NCBI GenBank assembly: GCA_009767595.1
Contig: VSDK01024294.1
Coordinates: forward strand, 111,203 to 175,202
Reading direction: 5' to 3'
Length of the DNA stretch: 64,000 bases
From: Symbiodinium kawagutii
Taxonomy: Eukaryota > Sar > Dinophyceae > Suessiales > Symbiodiniaceae
The notes under the pieces are model-generated. The model was not told where the DNA came from and ran no database searches. It saw only the letters and a program-made list of their open reading frames with translations. Each line of letters begins with the position of its first letter. Position 1 is the stretch's first letter. Position numbers and translations under genes: made by a program. Positions 11,234-23,368 of this stretch are shown here, piece after piece.

Positions 11234-11341
11234 ATATGGCTGTGGGTCAATATTAACCATTCATAATAACCAACAGCAATAGGGAAAACAATGGTTCATG
11301 ATGGGAACCAGGGGTACAGGGTTTTGACCCATAGCCATATA
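11234..11341 (+). mobile_element. Family C TIR element
   Basis: Left end ATATGGCTGTGGGTCAATAT, right end GGTTTTGACCCATAGCCATA. The interior includes AATAACCAACAGCAATAGGG and GGGAACCAGGGGTACAGGG. Confidence 0.8.
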
Positions 11342-11627
11342 CAAATTGTTCCAGGGGTACTCTCGTTTCATCCGTCTGAATACTCTCAGTGGCACAATAG
11401 GTAGCTGGTGATCCCCAAAAAGCTGATCCATAAACATGTAAGTATAGTGGGGACCAGGCTAAAAACCACATACCTCTCTCATTGGACCAGGCAAGCAACA
11501 GGCAAATGAAACAACCTCGGACATTTGAGGCCATCAAGCATCAAACATGGTCACATAAAGAAGCTGCCTCCGTAAGACAAGTTGTTACCAACCAACTCTC
11601 CTTGGGGGTTATAGCCCATCCCAAAAA

Positions 11628-11725
11628 CTGGTTGGTGGTTTCAACCAACGAGAAAAATATTTGTCAACCAACCATTGGTTTACAAATGATTGGGAAAATA
11701 AAAAATGTTTGAAACCACCAAACTG
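11628..11725 (+). mobile_element. Family A TIR element
   Basis: CTGGTTGGTGGTTTCAACCA at the left, AGAAAAATATTTGTCAACCA inside, ATGTTTGAAACCACCAAACT at the right. Confidence 0.8.
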
Positions 11726-11780
11726 AAAAAAAACGGTCAATCCAACAACCATCCCCAGTATGAATGAAAATAAACCAATC

Positions 11781-11885
11781 TGGTGGTTTCCGAAAATAGG
11801 GGACCCCCTAAATCATCTAATCCTAATCATTGATAGTAATAAGCCCCGCAAATTGTTTGGGTCTCCTATGGCTTGAGAAACACCC
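11781..11885 (+). mobile_element. Family B TIR element
   Basis: TGGTGGTTTCCGAAAATAGG then GGACCCCCTAAATCATC at the left; TATGGCTTGAGAAACACCC at the right. Confidence 0.7.
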
Positions 11886-11949
11886 AATATACATGAAACA
11901 TCATGAAACTTCATGAAACCACGAACCAGCGAGCTGTTACCAACATTGA

Positions 11950-12110
11950 CCCACCCCCCGCGGTGGATCTTTTCGATGGCTCGGAGCCCGCACATGTTCG
12001 TTCGAGCGCTGCTGTTCCATCGGCGCAGCTGTTCCATTGGATTCCTGCGTTTCACGCTGCGTTTTGCCCCGGCGAAACGAAGCCAAGGGGTGCTAACGGC
12101 TTCGTGACAA
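11950..12110. CDS. Candidate GC-rich exon, strand uncertain
   Basis: A GC-rich island is open on both strands. Minus reads KRRNPMEQLRRWNSSARTNM; plus reads PPPAVDLFDGSEPAHVRSSA. Base composition sets it off from AT-rich surroundings, as exons do elsewhere in this window. Neither reading is recognised, and no splice site is decisive. Confidence 0.3.
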
Positions 12111-12127
12111 ATGATGGTTGACAACCA

Positions 12128-12310
12128 TATCGTTAATAATAATAATAATAGTGGTTAATAATAGTGGTTAATAATAGTGGTTAATAATAGTGGTCAATTA
12201 ATGACAAACAAATGACGGCTAATAATAGTGGTTAATGATGGTTTTGTGATGGGCATAATGAGGGTTTATGATGGTTGACCCTGATCTATGATGGTTAGTG
12301 GTTTGTGTGG
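12128..12310 (+). repeat. TGGTTAATAA-type simple repeat
   Basis: Repeated ATAGTGGTTAATAATAGTGG words, drifting to ATGATGGTT. The same vocabulary recurs at about 13640-13830, 18670-18910, 19020-19330, 20455-20520 and 44935-45370. Confidence 0.75.
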
Positions 12311-12629
12311 CTAAAAACGATTGTTGTTGATGGTTAATGATCGCCCTAACTGGTTGATATACATGTGCATATATGCGGCCCGCAAAACCGGTGCTTCCTC
12401 TATAAACCATCGGCACTGGTTCCTTGCCCAAGTTAGTCCCTGTAAGCAAACCCTGATTGAAAAAAGCAGTTTATGGGTTCAAAAGGATGAACAACTGGCC
12501 TGACTGCTATTCATGTGGCGCCGCAAACAAATCACCATCGTCGACCCACAATCTCTGACGACGGTTGCATACCCCAACCCCATCATTGCGATTTCAATAA
12601 TTGCGATTTCAATATCTACATCTTACCAG

Positions 12630-12728
12630 CGCGCATTCACGCACGAAGCGCCCTACAAACTTGCAGGATTCGATCTACTCGGATGGGTTCCGCACACTTT
12701 GCTCGGTACAAATCAGGCCCTGAATCTT
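12630..12728 (+). CDS. Candidate 33-codon exon, unrecognised protein
   Basis: Bounded by a good 3' splice site (CATCTTACCAG) and a 5' splice site (GTGAGA). The 99 bp between are open in phase 0 and read RAFTHEAPYKLAGFDLLGWV, then PHTLLGTNQALNL. The length being an exact multiple of three, with both signals, supports a real exon. A minus-strand frame is also open over part of it. No domain is recognised. Confidence 0.4.
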
Positions 12729-12998
12729 GTGAGATGCTGAGAAATGTACATTGCCCGAGTCATAAATCATAAACATCTGGGTATGTGCCAAAATAGAGTA
12801 ACCACCAATAATAAATGATAATTTTCATAGGAAACCATTGGCTTTGGGGATACCCCTATGGCTTGGCACATAAACATTTCCGTACTCAACAAAAATGAAA
12901 GTCCACAAGTCTCAAGCATTTTTCCAGCTGCTGAAACTCCCTTCCGCCGTCAGACGAGTAGCTAACATTACACACATCATATCCCATCATTCCACTCC

Positions 12999-13224
12999 GG
13001 CAGTCCCGGTCCCCTGGTTGCTTGGAAAACCCGCTATTTATTACATCATCTTGGTGGCTTACAGATCCCTTGCTAAAAATATATTTTTAGTGGTTATATG
13101 GGAAATCAATCATATCCCAAAAACACTAAAAACCTAAGTTAGTGGGTATAAGCCATCCTGTCATGAATGGAGTTTTACCTATGAAACTGGTGATTTTGAA
13201 CGCGACCAGGGGACCGGGACTGCC
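12999..13224. repeat. Long-spaced inverted repeat enclosing a family D element
   Basis: Left arm 12999-13021 contains CAGTCCCGGTCCCCTGGTTG. Right arm 13202-13224 contains its near-exact reverse complement, CGACCAGGGGACCGGGACTG. The arms agree at about 22 of 23 positions and enclose the element at 13050-13159. Confidence 0.75.
13050..13159 (+). mobile_element. Family D TIR element
   Basis: CTTGGTGGCTTACAGATCCC at the left, AAAAATATATTTTTAGTGGT inside, AGTGGGTATAAGCCATCC at the right. Confidence 0.8.
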
Positions 13225-13314
13225 ACCCCTGGAACTTTACAAAAAACCGCGCAATCAGCGTAGGGACACCAAATGCTAAGACCTGGGGTTAACGCCCCTG
13301 ACTACTATGATGGT

Positions 13315-13460
13315 AAGCCCAAAACCATGATTTTTATAGGTTATAACCCATATTCCTACCTTTTTTTATAGGTTATAACCCATATTCTACCATCCAAAAC
13401 CATGATTTTTATAGGCTATAATCCAAAACCATGATTTTTATAGGCTATAAAAAATATGAG
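13315..13460 (+). repeat. Short tandem array with ATGATTTTTATAGGYTATAA units
   Basis: Three to four imperfect copies of CCAAAACCATGATTTTTATA plus GGTTATAACCCATATTC. Non-coding. Confidence 0.7.
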
Positions 13461-13866
13461 GGTTAGTCAAACCTACCTTTTTTAGGGGCCCTTGGGGGCC
13501 AAGGGTAAGCACTATTGGTTCGTGGCTGTCAACGTCCATCGATTCACCATGGCGGCTCCCGCAAGCGTTGCTCAATGAGATCCACGTTGTAGTAGTGCCT
13601 CAAGGGTTCGGAGCGATGTTTGTCTCCACGGATGGCCATTGATATATAATGGTTAATAGTGGTTAATAATAGAGAAAATCACTAACAATAACTAACATTC
13701 ATAGTGGTTAATAATGGTTGATAATGGATTAATGATGGACTAATGATAGATAATGGTTAATAATGGTTGATACCAGGGGATGACAACTAACAATAATGGT
13801 TAATAGTGGTTCATACTAGGGGAATCTAAGGGATGATAAGTAAATATTGATTAAACAGCAACCAAA

Positions 13867-13973
13867 TGGTGGTTTCGACCTAGCCATTGGGGACCCCAAA
13901 GCTATGGTTGCTTATTATAAATGCTTAAGAATGGATGATAACCGGCGGTCCCCCTATTTGGAGGAACCACCAT
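13867..13973 (-). mobile_element. Family B TIR element, inverted orientation
   Basis: Read on the minus strand it starts CATGGTGGTTCCTCCAAATA followed by GGGGGACC and ends near GGTCGAAACCACCAT. This is opposite to most family B copies. Confidence 0.6.
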
Positions 13974-14259
13974 GTCACATTTGAATTTTGCAAATTGAAT
14001 TTATGACTTGCAAGTTGGATTTATGACTTTCTGTCGTGCTTGAAGTTCGATATTTTGGAGGTTGTCGTGTATCATTGATTGGATGGAGTACGTAAGTTGT
14101 AGCGACCTGTGACATGGGCATAGTGCGGCCTTGCATACTCTGGCACAAATGCTCCACCGCCATTTGCCCCCCTCGTGAAGTACGGTCGGCTGCATTAACC
14201 ATTATCAACTCGTACCACCACAACAATATTCTGTATGTATAAAACATCACTAAATCTTA

Positions 14260-14495
14260 TATGTGCATATATTGATATATTTTTTATATAACATACATAT
14301 TACAAATATATATATCTATATATATATATGTACATATATAGATATGTGAATATAGTATATACATAATACATATTTGTACATATGTATATATAGTCAAATA
14401 TAGTATATAATACATATATGCAAATATAAATAAAATGAATACATAATACATATAACTTTATAAATAAATATCTATTCATATATATATATGTATAC
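14260..14495. repeat. TA-rich simple sequence
   Basis: About 235 bp almost entirely of ATATAT, ATACATAT and TATATACA words. Confidence 0.85.
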
Positions 14496-14551
14496 TAAGA
14501 CCTTGGGAACTCACAAATGAACCAGTTTTGAGGTCCAATGTGCACAGCTAA

Positions 14552-14649
14552 TTGGTTGGTGCTTGAACCACCCGTCCAAAAAAAAATGCGCAAGTCAGTC
14601 AACCAACCTTCCCACATATTGACAAAACATGTTCAAAATTACCAACCAG
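14552..14649 (+). mobile_element. Family A TIR element
   Basis: TTGGTTGGTGCTTGAACCAC at the left, TCAGTCAACCAACC inside, CATGTTCAAAATTACCAACC then AG at the right. Confidence 0.7.
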
Positions 14650-16070
14650 TTGTTGTTCAACCGCTATTGTTGGTCGATTAATTCTCCACTAAAACCCCCA
14701 TGAAAACATGTTTAAAACCACTAACTAGTTGTTGCTTGCTCAGCCATGATTGTTGGTTATTCATCCCTCCTATCAACCAATATTGTTGATCATTATGATC
14801 CCTAATCACTATAATCCTTCACCATTACTGTTGGTCATGAATCTCTATAAAATAGTACTGATTGCAAACATCCAGAAAATCGGAGAACATCTTCAAAACC
14901 CACTATTGTTGGTCATGATTAACCACTATTAACCACTATTAACCACTATTAACCACTATTAATCACTATGAAACCCTAAAATCGCCTAGAAAAAAACATC
15001 TTCAAAACCACCAACATTCAAACAGCGAGTTCGTCTAACGCAGTTTCTGCAGGTTCTGCAACGGCCGTGGCACCGAAGAGCATAGCCACTGGGCTGCGAT
15101 TTCCAGGACATGGCGAGGCGTTTTGGGTTCAAGTACCAGGTCTGAAGCTCGGGGGGAAGAGGATCCAATCTTCCAAAGGAAAGTTAGTATAATCTAGTAT
15201 CAATTCGGTTGATCATTAGTATATTGAGCTCTGGACTTCGGTTGAAACCATTGGGAAACTTGGTGGGTCGTTAACGATGAGACATGGTGGCAACATAGGT
15301 TAACTATGAGACCTGGAAGCTAGGTTGAACATGGTTGATTGATGACACATTATGGTTAATAGTGGTTAACTATGAGACCAGTGGACAAGCTGGCAAACAC
15401 AGTAGCATATTAACAGAATGATTCACATTTGTCATGAGCACCATATAGTGGTTGGCACGATCAGTACTATGATTCACTCTGATTCACAACAAAGGCTGGA
15501 GCAGTTCCAAAAAGTACGATGATTCACTATGATTCACTATGATTCCCTATGATTCACAATAGTTTCTGTCAGTTCCAAAAGGCTGGTAACACAAGCGGTC
15601 AAGTCCAGCTGGACTTTTTGAAGGCAGCCGGCCACAGATTGGGCTCGGCGAGCCTCCCACGGGCCGTCGATTCAAAAGCCACAGAATTTGGGCTTGAGCA
15701 AAGATGGGCGACATCAACCAGCACAACATCATCACTCTGTTCTTGGTAGTTACCACTATCCAACACAGGTCATGATCAACCGGGAGGAATCATCATGATT
15801 GACTCCCATTGACCCATGATCAATGAGCGCAACTACCATCATGCTCAATCAATCATTGCTCAAAAGGTAAAGTTAGTATAATTTAGTATCAATCTACTCT
15901 CCTGAGTGCAACTACTTGGTGCATGAAGGTACGTGGCACTGCGTTTCTTCACTAATTATTTGGCGATGCTTTCATACCAACCAACCAAAAACGGGAGGTA
16001 GGTGAACATCCCAACATTTCAACTAGTTTGGTCATTCACGGGCCGTTCACCAGCAGTACAGGGAAATCCT
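14650..16070. other. Simple-repeat-rich DNA without a firm gene
   Basis: Contains five copies of AACCACTATT (about 14929-14970) and a TATGATTCAC repeat (about 15470-15560). A GC-richer island at 15590-15720 is open on both strands (plus: QLDFLKAAGHRLGSASLPRA) and might be an exon, but no splice pair is clear. Confidence 0.4.
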
Positions 16071-16076
16071 TCATGA

Positions 16077-16187
16077 CTTGGTGGCTTATAGATCCCTTGC
16101 TAAAAATATATTTTTAGTGGTTATATGGTCAATCAATCATATCCCAAAAACACTAAAAACCTAAGTTAGTGGGTATAAGCCATCCAG
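16077..16187 (+). mobile_element. Family D TIR element
   Basis: Nearly identical to the copy at 13050-13159: CTTGGTGGCTTATAGATCCC at the left and GGGTATAAGCCATCCAG at the right. Confidence 0.85.
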
Positions 16188-16359
16188 ATGAGCAACTTAA
16201 AGAAACGGTTAGATTCTTGTACAACTGGATCTGCAGCGACCAGGGTTCGCTCAACATGGGTAAGCTGAACACCGTGTCCGGTAGCTGAACTCAGCCCGAA
16301 CCATGGCTTCATGATCCTGGGGATCCCAGTGAGAGATCAGCAGTGTTGAGTTCTGGATC

Positions 16360-16519
16360 TTGCTGGCGCAACTAGATCCCTTGCTAGAAGTTTTGTGACT
16401 TTAGTGGCTACTAAAAGAATCCGAAAAATCTATGATAAAAGTTTTTGCCTATTTGGTGACTTCATCATGTCCCAAAAAGGCTAAACATCTATGGTATAGT
16501 GGCTGGTTACGCCACCCAG
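16360..16519 (+). mobile_element. Family D-related element (diverged)
   Basis: Keeps AACTAGATCCCTTGCTA, TTTAGTGG and CATGTCCCAAAAAGGCTAAA, with ends TGGCGCAACTAG and GGTTACGCCACCCAG. Longer and more diverged than the other copies. Confidence 0.5.
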
Positions 16520-17785
16520 AAAATGATCCAATGGTCAGTCATGGTCGATTTTTGTTGCCAGGGATCAGCACCAACAGAATTCCATGACTGGCCCGACAAC
16601 ATGGACGACTGACCCGGGCCTGTAGAGTCTTCTCATTGAGACTGTCCTGAAATCGCGAGTTGGGTCAAGCTCTTGACCAGCCATGGCAGCCATGACAGCC
16701 GGTGAACATCCCAAGAAAGACAGCTGTGACTGGTCATTTGGAGGATGTGAACAGCCACAAGAGGTTTTGAAAGCCGTAGATTTTGCCGGTGAAGTATGGC
16801 GCTGGAAGCTCTGGAAAGTCGATCCTTCGATCCTTCGCACATGGAAAGAACTTCACAGAAAGTGAGGGCTGGGCGTCACCGCTGCAGGTGAAAGTTCGCG
16901 TGCCAAAGAGTTGGGCGACTGACATGGAAGGAACAGAACTGGGGCTGAGGATATGACGGACATGCTGTCAGCGCCAAGATGGGTAGGAGTCAATGACGGT
17001 CAATACATGTCAATACCAACTTCATGTCAACATTTCAACATCCAAATTGAAAGTCTTCTACAACATGGATCCTCTTGGCTTCTGACCAAGTTGCCATGTT
17101 TCGTGGCTAAGTGCGATAAATCCCGGGGCTGTTTTTCCTATGGTTCTCCCTGGAACTGGATGCTTTGACGACCATGGTGAGAGGGCTGGTGGTAATGGAA
17201 AATCCACCATCACAGAATGAATGCCCCTCCCAGTTTCCAAGTTTCCAAGCTGCGGCAGCATGACATCGCCACATCTACTTTGTAAAGGAAATGCAACTCT
17301 GCTGGCAAACTAACTTGGAAGCTTTTAAACAATCAACATTTTTTCAAAAGTAAGCCAGCTATGAATGGAGGATTTTCTACCCGACCAGCTTGGGCACTAG
17401 CTGGTTTAACAATCTCAACAACTCGACTGCTTGGGAGGCTTAAGGCTTCCCATTGCTGGCGTCACCTTCGGTTTGTCTTGGTCAACCAGTGATCCTGGAG
17501 GATCAGTTCTTAGACCATCCAACTTAGGTTGGTACATGGCTCAAAGATTGAACATGGGGGATATTCTATCCTGGATGGTTGTAGATTATATTAGATTACA
17601 GGTGTTGACTTCCTGATCTTCTCTTTTGAGCAAACCAAACTGTTTCATCACGAGCTATTGACTTGCTGACCTGCCCCCTAGATCCCCCAAAACGTCATTG
17701 GACATGTCACTTAAGGGCTTTAGGCTTATGGAAGTCCACTTTAGGGTTGTATCAGGATTAGGTTCTTATCTGACTGTCCTGTTGA
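16520..17785. other. No firm gene; one doubtful exon-like frame
   Basis: A plus-strand frame at 16683-16865 (with EVLKAVDFAGEVWRWKLWKV) and overlapping minus frames look partly protein-like but lack a clear splice pair. The rest shows no recognisable feature. Confidence 0.3.
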
Positions 17786-17892
17786 TATGGTGGTTTCTCA
17801 AAATAGAGGACCCAAAAAATGGTTGGTTTATGACTATAAATGGCTCATAACGAGATGATTCGGGGGTACCCCTAGTTTGAGAAACACCCATA
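17786..17892 (-). mobile_element. Family B TIR element, inverted orientation
   Basis: On the minus strand it starts TGGGTGTTTCTCAAACTAGG then GGTACCCCCGAATCATC, and ends TATTTTGAGAAACCACCAT. It ends about 20 bp from the next candidate exon. Confidence 0.75.
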
Positions 17893-17913
17893 TGTCTCTG
17901 TATAGGGATATAC

Positions 17914-18026
17914 CAAGGCCAGCAGTTGTCGATCTCATGGCTCCAGCCGATCCTAGTGACACGCGACGATTCTCCGCGCTTCTCCTCGTCAAAGGACTGG
18001 CCATCAGCAGCCTTGTTCGGTGAGTT
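17914..18026 (-). CDS. Candidate exon, unrecognised protein
   Basis: The minus-strand frame reads SPNKAADGQSFDEEKRGESS, then RVTRIGWSHEIDNCWPW, with most codons ending in G or C. It is followed by GTATATCC (possible 5' splice site at 17914) and preceded by ATTCATGAG (possible 3' splice site). A second minus frame contains MASPLTRR, superficially like a histidine phosphatase motif, but its codon use is poorer. Confidence 0.4.
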
Positions 18027-18549
18027 CTCATGAATCTCATGTAACACAGCATGATTAACATCACAAATGGTGGTTTATAATAGGGGATTCAAACAGTGGT
18101 TAAATCAAACTTTGGTCAAAATCAACAAATGGTGGTTTCTTTAAATAGTTATATGCCATTTAAAAAAAGGTTCAAAATATGTGATTCAAGCTGTGGTTGC
18201 GAAATGGTGATTGATGTCCTCTCCGGCCAACTAACTGCAAGTGGAAAATCCACTTTGTATAATTGTTTTAGCTATAGAATAGAAACTCTGATTTTAGGAT
18301 CCAGGTTAGTTTGCAAGAGAGTAACATCAATGCTAAATGGTTGATCCTTGTACTGTACTGTTTGATAATACGTGTTGATACTGGGGGAATCATAACAAAC
18401 ACACCAATTGATATAATGGTAGCAACAAGCAATCCTCTAGCTTCTTGTCATGGCCAGGAATCCAAAGCTCTGCAGAACATCCTTTGGAAAATTTGGGTGC
18501 CCAGCCGAGCAGTGATACAGTCTCTGGCTATGAACCATCATATAGCCAA

Positions 18550-18632
18550 CACAACTGTCCTTCGACCCACGACTCCGACTCGGTCGCCTGGGCATGACGC
18601 ATCACCAGAACCATCCAGATCTGCGGCTCAAC
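18550..18632 (-). CDS. Candidate exon with an RHA motif (possible histidine phosphatase fragment)
   Basis: Preceded by a good 3' splice site (CTTCACGCAG). The frame reads VEPQIWMVLVMRHAQATESE, then SWVEG, with strongly G/C-ending codons. LVMRHAQA resembles the N-terminal RHG/RHA catalytic motif of the histidine phosphatase (phosphoglycerate mutase-like) superfamily, in which the His is phosphorylated. Only this one motif is seen, no second conserved block is linked to it, and the downstream splice site is unclear, so the assignment is speculative. Confidence 0.3.
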
Positions 18633-18639
18633 CTGCGTG

Positions 18640-20110
18640 AAGGACCGGTGAACCGACCCGTGAATAGCTGGGTCAGTAATGGTTAGTAATGGTTCGTAAT
18701 CATAGTTTGTGAATAGCTATTAAATTGATGTGTTTAACAAGTAGTTCATCATACTGGTTATTGATGATGGTTGGTCATGGTGGATCAGGACCTCATTATC
18801 CATTATGATGGTTAGTAATGGTTAAAATTGTGGATAATTACAGTACTGGTACTATGGTAATGGCTAGTAATGGCGGATGATAAGGGCAAATGGTGGATCA
18901 AAATGGTTAGCTGGTTAAGGACCTTCGTGATTCATGATGATGATGATAAATTGACGATGATTGTTATTACCAATACAGGAGATAGAGAAGAAACATCATT
19001 AACCTGTGGTAGTGATTCATGATAATGTTTGGCATCACCAGTAATGGCCAATAATGGCTGTTGATAATGACGATTAATAGTGCTATATATATATATATAG
19101 TGACTGTGCATATAGCAATGTTAATACAGTCTTATGATGGTTCACCAGGGTCAACTAGTGGTTGCCACTGGTTAATCATTGTTAGTAATGGTTCATAATG
19201 GTGGACAATAAAGGTCAATGGTGGATGATAGTGGATCATGACCAACAATAAGCCGAACAATAATTGCTAATAGTGGTTAGTGATGTAACGATTCAAGGTG
19301 GGTAAGAACGATCAATTCATGATGATTCCTAATGGTCAAAGCAATGATGCTTAAAACGATGGTTCATGATGGTTCGTTCATGGCGCTCAGTGCTTCCAGA
19401 TTAATTAATCAGGATGTGGTTGGTTGGAAGCAGTTGGTCATCATGGAAACTATGTATCACAATGTAGTCGCTAGTGGCTATTTTTGTGATTAATGGTGGG
19501 GTATAAGAGTCAATGATGGCTAACCGTAGGAATGCTGACCAACAACAATGGTAATGGTACAATGATGGCTATTGCTAAATCCCTATTCATAACCCAGTAT
19601 ATTTGTGATAGATCACCAGCTATTTCGGCTCAACTGGGAGTGGTTTATTCATATACATCTACCATTACATAATACTGTTAATAATTTGTACACCCTGCCA
19701 GCAAAAACTCATCCAATAGTTGGTAATGTTGATGATGGACTTTCATGCTTTGTAGGAAGCAATACTGCTTGGTGAAGCATGATCAGTCAAGCAGCACGAA
19801 TTCTGAGCCGGCCATCCTGTAGCATGGTATGTGAATCGATAACACAGGTTCTGACCACTCCGGTGCTTGGTAAAAGGTGGATCCCCTGAGTTGATAAGCC
19901 AGCCACAACTAGTAAGCTGAACTACTCCTTGGTAGGTGGTTATGCTATAGCTAGCAGTTGGTGGTTGGGCAACTCCATGGTGCTTATGGTAGTTGATAGG
20001 CCACATAACTAAACTATACCTATAAGCTAACTAGTGGACCAACTCAGGGGACCGGCCTCCTGGAGCAGAGCAATGGTGAGCTTGCGACGAGAACTCGTGT
20101 CTCATGAGTT
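18640..20110. repeat. Dispersed TGGTTAATAATGG/GATGATGG simple-repeat DNA
   Basis: Long non-coding stretch dominated by ATGGTTAGTAATGGTTC-like words with a short (TA)n run near 19083. No supported gene. Confidence 0.6.
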
Positions 20111-20154
20111 GACATGAGTAGAAAAGCATTCAGAACGACTCGAGGGATGACCAA

Positions 20155-20280
20155 GCAACCAACCAACCAACCATTCAACCAAGTAATCACCAACCAACCA
20201 AGCAACCAACATCAACCAACATCAACCAACCTCAACCAACCTCAACCAACATCAACCAACCTCAACCAACCTCAACCCAG
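20155..20280 (+). repeat. CAACCAAC / CTCAACCAAC tandem repeat
   Basis: First CCAACCAA tetranucleotides, then about ten 10-bp units of (A/C)TCAACCAAC. The downstream frame (to about 20430) is GC-richer and could be exonic, but this is unproven. Confidence 0.8.
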
Positions 20281-22410
20281 TGGCCCCTGTCCTGCCCTTG
20301 GCATCCCAACCTCCATGACACTGAAGGCCAGTTGCTTGGTGCGGATGTGCCGCAAGGGACCTGGCTGTCCAGAAGTTTTTCCACGACCGGAAAGCCCACC
20401 CCAGTCGTTTCAAAGGATCCGTTGCCTCGTGAGCAAAACCATCATAATGTTTGATATATAGTGGTTAATAGTGGTTAATAGTGGATCATGGTTAATAATG
20501 GTTAATAGTGGTTCATTCTGATATGACCGAATGCTGTGAATGTTAACCAGTTTCTTCATTTTCAACAATGGAATTCAAAATTGAAACCAATGAAGCAAGC
20601 ACTGAAGAAACTGGACTCGCAGCTGGAAGAAATCAATCAGCTGTTTTTAGCCACCACCTTCAGCTCTAACCTTTGCAACATGAATCACTTCAGCTCTGAA
20701 GAAACTGAACCCCCCTTGGAATCCTCAGCTGTTGAACAACCGCACTCGTGATACACGGAGGGGGATAGCCTCTTCGGTAGCTATGGCTGGGCAAATAGAA
20801 ACCAGGTAGCTGGGCGAAGCAATGTTTGGTCAGTGGTTGGTGGTGAATTCTGATGGTTCATAGTGCCTGATGTGGTTAAATAATAGCCATTACGACTGGT
20901 GAATAAAGTGAATAATAGCTATAATCAACCAACCAAATATGATGATTGGCTATAGCCACTATCACCATTGCATAGTGATTAACCATGATCGATTGAAAAC
21001 TGCTAATGGCTAATCACTATACAATCAATAATCATCATTAACCACTATTAACCATTATTGAACCACTATGAACCATCATCAACAATTGTATAATGCTCGG
21101 TTCAACCAACCAACCAAGAGAACCAGTCTTGAAGGCAGTCTGACAGCATCCCGGTGCCACCTTCCTGTCCACTAAACATCGCTGTGAAGGAAATGAGGCC
21201 CTCGATCATACCCACCTGGAGAGTCAAGGCAACTTCAAGCACTGCGAATGATGGGGTTCATGATGGTGCAGTGGGCAAATGATGGCTAAATGATGGTGAC
21301 TAGTGGTTCTTTGCACGTATATCTGTACATCTGTATATCTGTAAAAGTAATATTCATATAAACAACTGTTATATAAATAAATAAATATATATATATATTT
21401 AAATATATATACAAATGATGGGCAAATATGGTTAAATGATGGATAACTGATGGTTGATAGGGGGTAAATGATGCTTAGATGGTAGTGAATAGTGGGTAAA
21501 TGAAGGTTCAACGACCGTGAATGGATGTTGAATGATGGTTGAATGATAGTTAAATAGTTAAATGATCAATGAATGACCATAAACCCTAGTTCATGATGGT
21601 TCACGACTGAGGTAACTAGCAGCTACGGTGGATATGACTTTCGTTAAATGACGAATCTCAACGAACTTACAACCTTTGGGGGGGACCCATCATCTTGTGA
21701 TTATCATTTTGATGATTAACAACCATCATATTATAACAATTGCCAAATAAGCATTTGAAGGGTTTAATGATGGTCAAGTGTTTTGTTCAATGGTTGACAA
21801 CTGCAATAGCCATGAACAAACATCAACAAATTCAACAACCATTGAAAAAGATTAACCACTGCCGCTGCCAATCAACGTTTGTCAGCCACTATTCACCATC
21901 AATAACTGGCAATTTAGAAACTCACTAAACCATAAGATTAATCATGCGGATGATTGGTCTTGACATTTCTTGACCCATGCCTACGGTGATTTTAATCTTG
22001 AGCTCGCTAATTTGTGGTGTCTAAGATCTTCAGTCTAGCCATGAAATGTTGTGATTGACCAAAAACAACAAGTTGAGTTGCCTACACAAAAAACCAAAAG
22101 GGCAACAATGTAGGGTGCAAGATCATGATGTGCGGAATTGAGTCAAACATCTGGCGATGCTTGTCTTTGCTTTCATTCAGCTATCCCTCTGAAATCCTGG
22201 TTGATTGTTAAAACCAATCTAGAAAAAATACAACACAGCAACTAGTTGTTGTCTAAACACTATGGTTGGTCCATCAATCCAAATTAACCAACTAGTTCTT
22301 GTTGAATTCACCATTATTGTTGGTTATCAATTCCTATCATTAATATTGTTGGTCATTATAGTCCCTTCCCACTATAATTCTTGACGTGTATTGTTGGTTA
22401 TGAATGACTA
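20281..22410. other. Intron-like or intergenic DNA
   Basis: Mostly TGGTTAATGATGG-type repeats and a TA run near 21380. A plus frame at 20536-20751 (KLKPMKQALKKLDSQLEEIN) is helix-like but has no splice support. Confidence 0.35.
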
Positions 22411-22508
22411 CTGGTGGGTGGTTTCCACCCCGATGAAAAATATTAGTCAACAAACCATTTGGGAATAACTACTAGTGAAAATAGAAAAAGTTTGAAACCA
22501 CGAACCGG
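22411..22508 (+). mobile_element. Family A TIR element
   Basis: CTGGTGGGTGGTTTCCACCC at the left, ATGAAAAATATTAGTCAACA inside, AGTTTGAAACCACGAACCGG at the right. Confidence 0.75.
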
Positions 22509-22986
22509 ACTAATATTGGCCACTAACCACTGTTCAGCGTGAACAAGGCAATCTCCACATGAGCGATCCATCCCCTACGGTACTCCAGCTTCAGAGTTGA
22601 GATCATCCATTGTGGTCCACTGGTGGCGTGCCTTGTCAAGTCTCTACAGTGGAAGAGTTGTTCATAGTGAATAGTAGTGCTTAGGTACAGGTTAGTTTTG
22701 CTACTTATGTTAGTTCATGGTTGATCGTGGTTGATTAGTGGTGAATGGAAACGGTTCACAACTTGTCACTGTGTACATTTCCTTCTGCAGAAGTTTAGGA
22801 TTCAAACAGTTTGTCAATGGCCAACCTGGCTAGAAACCCTTCCCCGGATGCAAACCCATCTACCCTTTGATAAACTAACCTGGCAATGGAAAATCGACCA
22901 TTGAAATAGCTGATTTCCTCAGCTTTCCCTCCAAAAATGCTGATTTTCGCCAGCTTCGTAAACCGTTTGCGGCTAAACATGGTGAG

Positions 22987-23101
22987 ATTTCAGGTTGCTT
23001 CCAGAGGCTTCCCTACGCACCTGCGACCGCTTCTCCTCAATGGGCGCGCATGAAGGAGAGTAGTAGATGATCTTGGCATCCTGGCCGCGTCGTGAAACTT
23101 G
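22987..23101 (-). CDS. Candidate exon, unrecognised protein
   Basis: The minus-strand frame reads QVSRRGQDAKIIYYSPSCAP, then IEEKRSQVRREASGSNL, with codons ending largely in G or C. It starts right after CGTCAACCAG, a 3' splice site that is also the outer end of an element starting CTGGTTGACGG on the plus strand. This repeats the arrangement at the FkbM gene intron (28066). A GTTTAG near 22986 may be the 5' splice site. No domain is recognised. Confidence 0.5.
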
Positions 23102-23205
23102 CTGGTTGACGGTTTCAAAACCATGAGAAACCATGGGAAACCATGGGAAAAACCATAGGGAAACCATGGGAACACCTGGTTGGTGGTTGAACCACCCTTT
23201 GTTGA
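23102..23205 (+). mobile_element. Element with GAAACCATGGG repeats abutting an exon
   Basis: Starts CTGGTTGACGGTTTCAAAAC, carries five GAAACCATGGG-like units, and ends with CTGGTTGGTGGTTGAACCAC. Its left edge is the apparent 3' splice site of the neighbouring minus-strand exon. Confidence 0.55.
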
Positions 23206-23368
23206 ACATGGTTCTATAATCGATGACAAACTAGTTGGTGGCTTCATAGTACTTACTAATGCTTAATGGTAGCAGTTCATAATGGTTGATAATGGTTTTG
23301 ATCAATCGTTATCAAGTATGGCTAATAGTGGTTAACTATGAGAGATCATAACCAGCAGTCATAACTCA

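Noticed and set aside
17834..18064. MASPLTRR as a second histidine phosphatase motif pairing with the RHA motif at 18.6 kb
   Set aside because: The alternative frame at this exon has much better codon use, so the motif is probably chance.
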